A stretch of 64,000 bases of DNA from Hyperoodon ampullatus (lineage: Eukaryota; Chordata; Mammalia; Artiodactyla; Ziphiidae), in the NCBI GenBank assembly GCA_949752795.1, contig OX457061.1, positions 31,500,425 to 31,564,424 on the forward strand. The letters are read 5' to 3'. Each line of letters opens with the position of its first letter. Within the stretch, counting starts at the first letter, position 1. This document shows positions 53,831 through 62,761 of the stretch, piece after piece. The position numbers and the translations under genes were made by a program. The notes beneath the pieces are model-generated. The model saw only the letters and a program-made list of their open reading frames with translations, did no database searches and had not been told where the DNA came from.

Positions 53831-54368
53831 TTTTAAACATCTTTATTGGGGTATAATGGCTTTACAATGGTGTGTTAGTTGCTGCTTTATAACAAAGTGA
53901 ATCAGCTATACATATATATATATGTCCCCATATCTCCTCCCTCTTGCATCTCCCTCCCACCCTCCCTATCCCACCCCTCTAGCTGGACACAAAGCACTGA
54001 GCTCATCTCCCTGTGCTATGCAGTTGCTTCCCACTAGCTGTCTATTTTACATTTGGTAGTGTGTATACGTCCATGCCACTCTCTCACTTTGTCCCAGTTT
54101 ACCCTTCCCCCTCCCCATGTCCTCAAGTCCATTCTCTACATCTGTGTCTTTATTCTCATCTTGCCCCTAGGTTCTTCAGAACCATTTTTTTTTTAGATTC
54201 CATATATATGTGTTAGGATACAGTGTTTGTTTTTCTCTTTCTGTCTTACTTCACTCTGTATGACAGACTCTAAGTCTATCCACCTCACTACAAATAACTC
54301 AATTTCGTTTCTTTTTATGGTTGAGTAATATTCCATTGTATATGTGTGCCACATCTTCTTTATCCATT
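53831..54368 (-). mobile_element. L1 3' end with ORF2 C-terminus, 5'-truncated
   Basis: 538 bp of reversed L1. The left part is 3' UTR ('aacatctttattggggtata', 'aacaaagtgaatcagctata'); the right part encodes the ORF2 C-terminal tail (from 54193) with 'YTMEYYSTIKRNEI'. A perfect 20-bp duplication 'ccagatgtttatttaatttt' flanks it (53811-53830 and 54369-54388). Confidence 0.94.
53952..53966 (-). other. L1 3' UTR G-quadruplex motif
   Basis: Plus strand reads CCCTCCCACCCTCCC, so the L1 sense strand has four G3 runs with one-base loops. Confidence 0.75.
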
Positions 54369-54388
54369 CCAGATGTTTATTTAATTTT

Positions 54389-54500
54389 ATTTCAGCAAAC
54401 ATTCATTGAGCCCTTAGCGTGTGGTAAATGTAGATAAAATGAGATCCACAGTTTTGAGGAGCTCATGGGCTACTGGAAGAGAAACAGGTAAGCAAACAGC
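54389..54500. mobile_element. L2/MIR-like fragment
   Basis: 'cagcaaacattcattgagcc' then 'cagttttgaggagctcatgg' and 'ctactggaagagaaacagg'. Split on its left by the L1 insertion. Confidence 0.45.
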
Positions 54501-55016
54501 TGAAGTTTTCAGGGCAACTAGGGCACCAAACACTTTCAGATACTTCCTGTAGAGGTCATATTGCTTTGAAGGCGAGTCTAAATTATCTTTATGTATTCCA
54601 GGGCACGGGCAGGTCCTAGGCCATATTGTTTTAGCTTGGACTCCAGGGTAGAAAAGACTCTCTCATCTTAGTTGCAATTTGGGAAATCCTGGGGAAGGAC
54701 TCTGATTAGCCAGGCTGGGTCATGCGTTCCCTTGTGTGGCCTGTAGTGTGATGGGAAGTATGACTGGCCAACTCCCTTGAGTAGTTGGTTGGAGAAAGGA
54801 GAGGCACCATACTTATTAGAAAGGGGAGTGCTGTTCCCAGAAAGAAGGAGGTGTGCCTTGCAGACAAGGAGTAGCTCTGCTACAGCTAAGGACCATTGAT
54901 CAACATTGATTCCTGTCTGATGAGAAAGCCAAGTCTTAGGTTCATCCACTTTAGATTTTTTCATCCTCAGCCACCCCTTCGGTTTAGGGACATCATAGGC
55001 TCTCCTCCTCCTCCTC
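54501..55016. other. Unassigned stretch
   Basis: No repeat family or gene recognised. A CTC-triplet patch lies at 55001-55020. Confidence 0.45.
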
Positions 55017-55027
55017 CTCATCATACT

Positions 55028-55236
55028 TTTTTTTTTTTTTTTTTGTGGTACGCGGGCCTCTCACTGTTGTGGCCTCTCCCGTTGCGGAGCACAGGCTCCG
55101 GACACGCAGGCTCGGCGGCCATGGCTCATGGGCCCAGCCGCTCCACGGCATGTGGGATCCTCCCGGACCGGGGCACGAACCCGTGTCCCCTGCATCGGCA
55201 GGCGGACTCTCAACCACTGCGCCACCAGGGAAGCCC
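55028..55236 (-). mobile_element. CHR-type SINE, short form, at the edge of an L1
   Basis: Reversed short CHR SINE with T-run, 'gtggtacgcgggcctctcac' and 'gccaccagggaagccc'. It sits exactly between the left copy of an L1 target duplication and the L1 tail. Its own duplication is short ('atactt'). Confidence 0.93.
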
Positions 55237-55530
55237 TATACTTATTTTTTTAATTGAAGTATGGTTGATTTACAAAGTTGTGCCAATCTCTGCTGTGCAG
55301 CAAAGTGACTCGCTTATACACGTAGAGACATTCTTTTTTTAATATTCTTTTCCATTATGGTTTATCCCAGGAGATTGAATATAGTTCCCTGTGCTATACA
55401 GTAGGACCTTGTTGTTTATCCATTCTAAATGTAATAGTTAGTGTCTACCAACCCCAAACTCCCAGTCCATCCCTCTCCCCCCCACCCTCACTGCCACCCT
55501 CCCCCTTGGCAACCCCAAGTCTGATCTCTA
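55237..55530 (-). mobile_element. L1 3' end, strongly 5'-truncated
   Basis: Reversed L1 3' UTR: 'taattgaagtatggttgatt', 'gctgtgcagcaaagtgactc', 'tccctgtgctatacagtagg', and a C-rich block (55471-55487) that is a G-quadruplex motif on the sense strand. Its target duplication seems to be 'ctcatcatact' (55017-55027) and 'ctcatcgtact' (55531-55541), split from the tail by the SINE. Confidence 0.85.
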
Positions 55531-55540
55531 CTCATCGTAC

Positions 55541-55770
55541 TCATTTAGTGAGCACCTGCTATGTGCAAGGCACAAGACCAGGTGCTTTATTCACAGCATC
55601 TCACTGATTTCTGCAACAATCCCTTGAGGCAGAAATTATTTTCCTACTTTATTGAGGCCTAGACACATTGACTTCCCCAAAGTCTCACACCTAGTGAGTG
55701 GGGGAGTTGGGATTTGATTTCCAGTCTCTCTGGCTTCAATGCCTGTCTTCTTCTGCTACCCTACTGCTGC
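55541..55770 (-). mobile_element. MIR (reversed)
   Basis: 'catttagtgagcacctgcta', 'tgtgcaaggcacaagaccag', 'gcaacaatcccttgaggcag', 'agtctcacacctagtgagtg' and 'ggatttgatttccagtctct'. Confidence 0.82.
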
Positions 55771-56335
55771 TTGAGACCTGTGCATCTCTAGGATGAAAGA
55801 AAGTCTCTAATGACAATATGTCACTAAACTCAAAGACTTTGACCTTCAGTCATGGCCTCCAAAAGCCTCCCTGGAAATTCTGTCTGTGATGATTTGTGGT
55901 CATGTTTTATGGGGGCTCCAGGCACAAGGAAGGGTGTTCAGAACAGGCTTGGAGCAACCCACTCTTGTAGCATGTCTCATAGGGCAAAATGTGGGTGGTC
56001 ACGGTCAGCCAACTGGCAAAGCAGAGAATGGGTGATGGAACACATGGGTTACTGGTTGTTGATGGAAACAATTATGGTATGCATGATTATTGTTATTATT
56101 CATTTTGGAGTGTTTGGAAAAACAAACTGAAGGAATGCCATAAAAATGGGTTATGTTCCCAGGAGAATGTTCTGTGTTTAGCCCTAGGCCATCACAGGGT
56201 CTCAATTTTGGTTGACTAATACAACAGTAATAACAATAATGGCAGTACTAAATGTCCACAGTCTGCCACTAGTTCTTATTTTTCTCAAGTAGTGAAATAC
56301 ATGAAAACAAGGTAAATGAAGTCTTATTTTGTTTA
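55771..56335. other. Unassigned stretch
   Basis: No repeat or gene clearly recognised. Frames under 95 codons. Confidence 0.45.
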
Positions 56336-56339
56336 TTTT

Positions 56340-56724
56340 CATATTTAAAATTTATTTTTACATTGTGGTAAAATACATATAACATACAACTTACCATGGC
56401 CATTTCTAAGTGCACAGTTCAGTGATGTTAAGCGTCATCATTTTGTTATGCAACCATCACGACCATCCATCTCCAGAACTCTTTTCATCTTGTAAAACTG
56501 AAACTCTGAACCCCTTAGATAACTAACTCCCCATGGCCGCTCCTTCCAGCCCCTGGCAACTGCAGTTTGGCTATTTAAAAAAATATTCCACATATAAGTG
56601 AGATCATGCAATATTTGCCTTTCTGTGTTTGGCTTGTTTCACTTAGCATCATGTCCTCCGGGCTCATCCATGTTGTCACAAATGGCAGGTTTCCTTCTTT
56701 TTAAAGGCTGAATAATATTCTATT

Positions 56725-56770
<46 letters not shown>

Positions 56771-56815
56771 ATTATGTATATATACCATGTTTTCTTTATT
56801 CACTCATCAGTCAAT
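56340..56815 (-). mobile_element. L1 3' fragment, older
   Basis: Reversed L1 text: 'acattgtggtaaaatacata', 'aagtgcacagttcagtgatg', 'ctccccatggccgctccttc', 'catataagtgagatcatgca', 'ggctgaataatattctattg'. Split by a TG microsatellite. Confidence 0.8.
56727..56766 (+). repeat. (GT)20 microsatellite
   Basis: Twenty uninterrupted GT units, the longest dinucleotide run in the window. It grew inside an L1 fragment. Confidence 0.97.
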
Positions 56816-57119
56816 CTTATTTTGAATAAAAGTATCGTTACCTCGAAAGCTCTTAACATGGTGTATAAGGTTAGCTTAGCATTCTTGTTTCAGAATACAT
56901 GAAGTTGATTCCTGTTATAACACTGATGGTAAAGATGAGGCTAACATTCATCCTTTAACATTTTCTGCTCCTGTGAGGAAAAGATACGCCCCACCATATA
57001 TGGAGAAAACCTGCAGGAAGGATGGTTGGGAAGGTTATTTGTTAAGGCCTTAGAACAGAGCCTGGCCCACAGTAAGGCCTAAGTAAGAGCTGGTTAAATT
57101 CAACCGTACAGGACTTTGC

Positions 57120-57345
57120 AGCTTTTAAGCCCTTTCATATGCGTTGCCTCTTTTGACAAGGATCTCTCTTGCAGCAACCTTGGAGCTTGGTAGGACAGGG
57201 ATTATTACTCCCACTTTACAGATGAAGAAAGTGTCATCCAGACAGGTTAACGAATTTGCTTAGGTCATCCAGCTAATAACTAGAAGGGCTTAATCTAGAA
57301 TCCAGGAATCTGTTTTTCTTTTGGGTGCTCAGGCCACTAGATCAG
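57120..57345 (-). mobile_element. MIR (reversed)
   Basis: 'agccctttcatatgcgttgc', 'attattactcccactttaca', 'gatgaagaaagtgtcatcca', 'ttaggtcatccagctaataa'. Confidence 0.78.
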
Positions 57346-57394
57346 GGATGGCCAAGATTTAGTTTTCATGGACTAGTTAAAAAATTGAAGGGAA

Positions 57395-57955
57395 TGGATA
57401 CATGAACCCCTATGTTCATAGCAGCACTATTCACAATAGCCAAGACGTGGAAGCAACCTAAATGTTCATCGACAGATGAATGGATGCAGAAGATGTGATA
57501 CATATATACAATGGAATTTTAGCCACAAAAAAGAATGAAATAATGCCGTTTGCAGCAACATGGATGGACCTAGAGATTATCATACTAATCGAAGTAGGTC
57601 AGAAAGAGAAAGACAAATGCCATATGATATCACTTAAATGTGGAATCTAAAATACGACACAAATGAACTTATCTACAAAACAGAAACAGACTCACAGACA
57701 TAGAGAATAGACTTGTGGTTGTCAAGGGGGAAGGGGGTGGGGAGGGATGGATAGGGAGTCTGGGATTAGCAGATGCAAACTATTATATATAGAATGGATA
57801 AACAGCGAGGTCCTACTGTATAGCACAGGGAACTATATTCAATACCCTGTGATGAACCATAGTGGAAAGGAATATGAAAAAACCGAATCACTTTGCTGTA
57901 CAGCAGAACTTAACACAACATTTTTAATCAACTATACTTCAATAAATTTTTTTTT
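57395..57955 (+). mobile_element. L1 3' end, plus strand, 5'-truncated
   Basis: Forward L1: 'agcagcactattcacaatag', 'ccaagacgtggaagcaacct', 'gcagcaacatggatggacct', 'tactgtatagcacagggaac', 'tttgctgtacagcagaactt', ending 'caactatacttcaataaa' and an AT-rich tail. Imperfect duplication 'aattgaagggaa' (57383) and 'aatggaggggaa' (57956). Confidence 0.9.
57726..57746 (+). other. L1 3' UTR G-quadruplex motif
   Basis: Runs G5, G5, G4 and G3 separated by AA, T and A, on the L1 sense strand. Confidence 0.8.
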
Positions 57956-57989
57956 AATGGAGGGGAACAATGCAGGTTATTACTAATTT

Positions 57990-58410
57990 CTCTCCTTCCC
58001 CCAACCCATTCTGTGCCCAACTCTGACCTTCTCTGTGCCCAGGAGGCTGACCCTAATGGGCTCTGCCATTTGACCCCTTTGCTGGCTGGCTGCCAGTTGG
58101 GTGTGGCCAATGGGAGTCCCTGGCAGAAGACTGAGGGGTGACAGGAGAGAAATGTTGCTTCAGTTCTGCATGTCAGGAGTAGTGATGTCCACTCAAAGCT
58201 ATGGCTTCTTCTGGGTGGCCTTTTTTCCAGGGCGCTAGCTCCCACCAGGCTCCTGTGACACTGTCTCCTCCCCTTGACCCTTCTGGGCATCTCAGCCCCC
58301 TTGTTTATTCTCCCAACTCTCCCAGCTCTGTGAGTGGTCCCTTCATTAAAGTCTTCTTATCTGAACCATCTGGTGTGAATTCTGTTTCCTGCTGAGACCC
58401 TGACTGTTAC
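57990..58410 (+). mobile_element. Probable old LTR
   Basis: 'ggaggctgaccctaatgggc', 'tttgacccctttgctggctg', 'gtggccaatgggagtccctg', a poly(A)-like 'cattaaagtcttcttatc' and the end 'gaattctgtttcctgctgag' then 'accctgactgttaca' follow the order of an old mammalian LTR. Family not assigned. Confidence 0.5.
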
Positions 58411-58800
58411 AAAGACCAATATTGACTTGCTTATTTTTAGATTGCCAAGTAAAGGCATCAACAAATAAGCAAAATCTGAACAAAACTGCTGTTTACTACT
58501 GCTTCATTTATCTCACTAAAATAAAGGTATCTTAACACCAAAAAAAATTAGGAGGAAAGGAATGATTGTAGAAAATCTCACTATGTTACTTTATTCTTAT
58601 TTTATTGTGACCTAGTAAAAACTTTATCCAAGATTGGATGTGCTCTCTAGGCCAATGTTTGGAAGCAGACAAGTGAGATCACTTTACTACTCCAGTGATT
58701 TGTTCTCCTGGTATTAACATAGTTGGAAAGAGATCCCTATACATTACACATGCATTTTCCAATACATTTTACAGTGTACTTAGGAAGTTCCATAAATGCT
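58411..58800. other. Unassigned AT-rich stretch
   Basis: No repeat or gene recognised. Confidence 0.45.
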
Positions 58801-58804
58801 CCAT

Positions 58805-58950
58805 GGGCTTTTTTCAACAGACCTGCATTGAACATCTATTCTGTATCCCTCACAAAACTGGGAATGTACAGGTGTGTAAGACACCATCCCTGTCACCACA
58901 GTCTAGTTGGGGTAACATAAAAAAAGAGGCAGTTGTAACATATGGAGGAT
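58805..58950. mobile_element. L2/MIR-like fragment
   Basis: 'cctgcattgaacatctattc', 'ggaatgtacaggtgtgtaag', 'accatccctgtcaccacagt' and 'ctagttggggtaac'. Confidence 0.45.
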
Positions 58951-59049
58951 AATGAAGAATGAAGGTTAGCATGGGGGCTGTAGGAGCACGTTGCAGACAG
59001 CAGCTCATTTTCTTGGGGATGGAGGTGGAGTGGTCTAGACCCGGTGGCA

Positions 59050-59470
59050 TTTGAGCTGAAGCTTTGGAGCATTGTAAGAGTTTGCCTAATGGACAAAGGG
59101 AAAGGGCATTTCAAGCAAAAAGTCTGGCTTCAATATAAGCACGGGGCATGAAAGACTATGGTACCCATGGGAATATAGCCTGAAATTAACCTGGCATGGC
59201 AAAATGTGGGAGTGAGGGTGAGACACAGAATGGAGCCAAAGGATGAGGAACTTTAGATTCAACACTGAGGGATTCAGCCTCTATCCTGCAGGCAGCTGTG
59301 ATTTATTGCAGGTGTTTTTTGTTTGGTTGGTTGGTTTTTTAAATATACATTAAGAGGTGTGACATAGTCAGATTGACATTTTACTAAGATCACTCTGGTT
59401 ATCATTTAAGAGATGGATTGGAGAGAACTGAGATTAGGGGCTCAGATTCCAGTTAGGATGTGACTATAAT
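59050..59470. mobile_element. Old purine-rich interspersed repeat
   Basis: 'gagctgaagctttggagcat', 'gggcatttcaagcaaaaagt', 'aagatcactctggttatcat' and 'gagagatggattggagag'-type text repeat the pattern at 45.7 kb. Probably one long ancient element; family uncertain. Confidence 0.45.
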
Positions 59471-60214
59471 GGTTTAGGAAATAAAAAAGTGAGATTCTTG
59501 ATTAAAGTGACAGAGTAGATGCTATATTCCCAGTGCAAATCTCCTCAAATCTACCCATGGATCAAGGGCAAGTCAGCAAGCGTCTTCCTTTGAATGTTCC
59601 TCTTAGCTTCAGCTTCCAATATGCCACCTTGTCACTGTAGACCTCATCAGTTTATGAAAGGTGGCAGCTGAGAGGTTCCCACCCTCTCATGAGTTTTTGG
59701 ACTCATAGGGTTAGGAATATCATGAATGCTGTAATTTTACACTGTGGTGTATTGTTGAAATAAAAGACAGGCTGCATATGCCAGGAAATATCTCCAGAAA
59801 GCACTTCCTTTGATTTGTGTGCTTGTACAATTAGGGCCTGAAGGTTTGGTGGATGGCTTCTCTGGGTGTTTGTGTGTGTGTGTGTGTTTGTGTGTATCCT
59901 GTTCTCCCGGTGTCCACTTGCCCACTGTGACTTTGGAGAGTGAAACCTTGTTTGTCATCTGCCTGGGAGTAAACTTCCTGATTGCAAAGTTGGACTCAGT
60001 GAGTTTTCAGATACTGCTGTTTGACTTGGGCCACATTTCTCTGGTTTTTCATTCTAAAGCAATGAAAATTTTACATACAGACACTAATCATTTTCATGAG
60101 CTATGTAGCATGGAGGGTTTCAGTTTCATTTATCACATGCATTGGTTTGTCTATGTGTTTCAGAAATTTTCTTACTAATTCCAAGGTAAACTAGGAAATC
60201 TAGTTTACCCAAAT
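59471..60214. other. Unassigned stretch with a short TG repeat
   Basis: A TG microsatellite with TTTG interruptions lies at 59866-59897. No repeat family or gene otherwise. The 122-codon frame at 59810-60178 crosses the TG run. Confidence 0.5.
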
Positions 60215-60345
60215 CTAACCTCAGCATCCCTGGCTTATTGGACTGTGGAGCATTAGGCAAATTACTTAACCTCTCTGAGACTCAATATCATCATGAGTAA
60301 AACACAAGTGTTTTATAAACTCTAAAGTGCATCATGAATACTATT
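60215..60345 (+). mobile_element. MIR fragment
   Basis: 'ggagcattaggcaaattact' followed by 'taacctctctgagactcaat' is the MIR core. Confidence 0.65.
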
Positions 60346-60689
60346 ATTGCTATTTTTTAAATTAATAACACAATTTGGATATATTTCAAATGTCAGTGTA
60401 ACCTTTGTAAAACTATCCTTCTGACAGTGGTTATAGTGAGTCTCGATGGCTTTTACAGATTTCAGATCTGGTATCTTTGATAGATGAATACAAGAAAAAC
60501 TACTCTTGTCTGAGTAGAATAGATTACTTGTTTATTTATATGTTTAAGATCTAGAGAAATTTCAACTATAATTCCTGCTCTGTAGTTGGCTACTATTATT
60601 AGTAATTTACTATAAAAGTAAAATAAATAGATAATTGAGCTAGTGATAGTGCTGGGGCAAGAGGTGAGGGGTCACGGGGTGAAGATTAA
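60346..60689. other. Unassigned AT-rich stretch
   Basis: No repeat or gene recognised. Confidence 0.45.
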
Positions 60690-61300
60690 AGCATATTCCC
60701 TGGGTTGTATGATGTGGAGCTCACAGGTATTCTTGGTGAGAGCATTTAGGGGGTTGAATTGAGAAGTGAATGATGGAGTCCAAATACACTGAAAGTGGAC
60801 AACTTTCTAGATACTTGGCTTTGAAAAGAGGGAAATGAGGGGAGTAGCTACTAGATAAGGATATAGAAATGGGAGAGGACATTAAGGTTAGGAGACATTT
60901 GTTCATGTTTCTCAGTGGTGGGGGAAGGATTCAGTAGAGAGGGAGGATTTGGATCATCCAAATTTAAAGGACAATTGATGGGAAAGGATAAGACAAGAAC
61001 AATAAAGAGGACTGTGCTTAGAGCAGAAGGAGGAACATTTCTTCCTTGGATATTGGAGGCAGAAGGCCAGGATAACATGGTATAGGATGGTGGTTGGTAT
61101 AGCGGGTGGGGGATAAGGGAATCCAGGCTGCGTCACCTATTCTGTCTGTGAAATAATTTTCTGTGAGATCATCTAAGGGAGAGGGATACAGGGAAGACAT
61201 GGGGGACCTGAAGTGAGTGGTGAGGTTCGGAGCAGTCACTGAAGGGCATGGAGAGGGAACTGGTCCCAGACAAGTAAAAGCAATGCTAGTTAAAGCACAC
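60690..61300. mobile_element. Purine-rich stretch, possibly an old LINE
   Basis: Strong G/A bias with 'gtatgatgtggagctcacag', 'attggaggcagaaggccagg'. It may extend the repeat at 59.1 kb. The opposite-strand frames it yields are compositional. Confidence 0.3.
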
Positions 61301-61814
61301 TGAGGACTCAGCTGTTATTAAAGAGGCTGAAGCTCTCCTGGCACCAGTCTGAAGAGCAGTGCCACCTTCTTGGACTCCATCTTCGATGATGTCCAAGGAT
61401 ACCTAGGCTGAAACAGTAAGTTGACCCTTGAATAATGCAGGTGTTAGTTGTGCTGACCTTGTGTGGTCGAAGTAAAGGTAGGATGTTGTGAATCGAGAAC
61501 TTTCAGTTCCGTATTACTAGCTTGAGGCTCCCTAAGGGCTCTCTCCCTTCCTAGCTGTCTCTTCCCTGTCACAGAGGGGACACCTTCTACCACACACCTT
61601 TCAGGAGAATAGCTACAGCCGTTTCTATATCTTGATGTTACATCCAGAGAGAGAAGACCTTTTCTTAGGGCTCAGTCAGGTAACAGTGACAACCTATAGC
61701 ACAGTAACGTCCACGGTCATAGAACAAGATTCATGGATGAGGAACTTGTTTCCTTAGAGCAAACGTGATGGAGATGTGGTAGCAGGAGCAGCAATAACAC
61801 CAAATTATTTTTAG
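61301..61814. other. Unassigned stretch
   Basis: No repeat or gene recognised. Confidence 0.45.
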
Positions 61815-62042
61815 TTCCATTTATTAGGTGGCTATTATGTGTTCTGTGATTTACATGGATTATCCCTAATCCTTATATAAACCTTGTCGAGAGAAATATT
61901 ATCATCCCATTTCACAGATGTAAAAAAAAAAATGAGGCTCTGAGAGATAAAGTAACTTATCTAAGGTCACAGAGCAAGGGGAAGAATTGGGAGTCTAGTT
62001 GGATCTTTCTGGTCCCATGGGGTCTCATGCTTAAGCTCTACA
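61815..62042 (-). mobile_element. MIR (reversed)
   Basis: 'tccatttattaggtggctat', 'atcatcccatttcacagatg', 'atgaggctctgagagataaa', 'aacttatctaaggtcacaga'. An 11-base A-run (61922-61932) interrupts it. Confidence 0.8.
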
Positions 62043-62418
62043 CCTGTAGGACGAATGAGAATTTTAGAGGTGTATCTGTAGTTACAGGGGGGAGAAGCCA
62101 GAGACATTAGGCACTGCTCAGGGGAAAGTTCAGGGAGAGAAAGCCCTAGGGGTGGCCTGGTCCAGAGAGACATGGAGGAGACAAGAATTTAATCTGAATT
62201 CTTACGTGCTTTGCATGGGGAGGAAATTGTCAGTCTCCTCCTCCATCTTCTCCACAAAACTTAAGTCAAGGTGACCTTGCTCATTGGTTGTCATTGGAAG
62301 GACCTCGAAGAGGGTTCAGTTCTGCATTTGGGTTGATTTGGGTTGATAGAGATAGCATGCATGGGAGTGAGGAACTGGAGATGCAGGGGACAGAGTACCT
62401 TGGGGACACTTGTGTGTT
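62043..62418. other. Unassigned stretch
   Basis: No repeat or gene recognised. Confidence 0.45.
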
Positions 62419-62432
62419 AGGAAGGTATTCTT

Positions 62433-62761
62433 TTTTTGTTTTTTTTTGGTATAAATTTATTTATTTTTAAATTTTTGGCTGTGTTGGGTCTTTGTTGCTG
62501 TGTGTGGGCTTTCTCTAGTTGCGGCGAGCGGGGGCTGCTCTTCTTAGCGGGGCACAGGCTTCTTATTGCGGTGGCTTCTCTTGTCGTGGAGCACGGGCTT
62601 TAGGTGCATGGGCTTCAGTAGTTGTGGCCCGCGGGCTCAGTAGTTGTGGCGCACAGGCTTAGTCGCTCGGCAGCATGAGAGATCTTCCCAGACCAGGGCT
62701 CGAATCCATGTCCCCTGCATTGGCAGGTGGATTCTTAACCACTGCACCACCAGGGAAGTCC
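62433..62761 (-). mobile_element. CHR-type SINE, long form
   Basis: Reversed long-form CHR SINE: T-rich tail, 'ttggctgtgttgggtctttg', repeated 'cagtagttgtgg', 'gctcgaatccatgtcccctg' and 'caccaccagggaagtcc'. Flanking 'aggaaggtattctt' (62419) and 'aggaaggttattcct' (62762) differ by small changes. Confidence 0.92.

Noticed and set aside
3024..55342. Many frames of 60-150 codons with a shared Pro/Arg/Gly-rich peptide
   Set aside because: They are translations of CHR SINEs on one or other strand, with poly-K or poly-F ends from the A-tail. The same peptide appears wherever a SINE lies, so they are not genes.
3241..62761. CTCF sites in the 'ccaccagggaagc' end of every CHR SINE
   Set aside because: The word begins like a CTCF core, but the essential GGC is replaced by AAG, so a functional site is unlikely.
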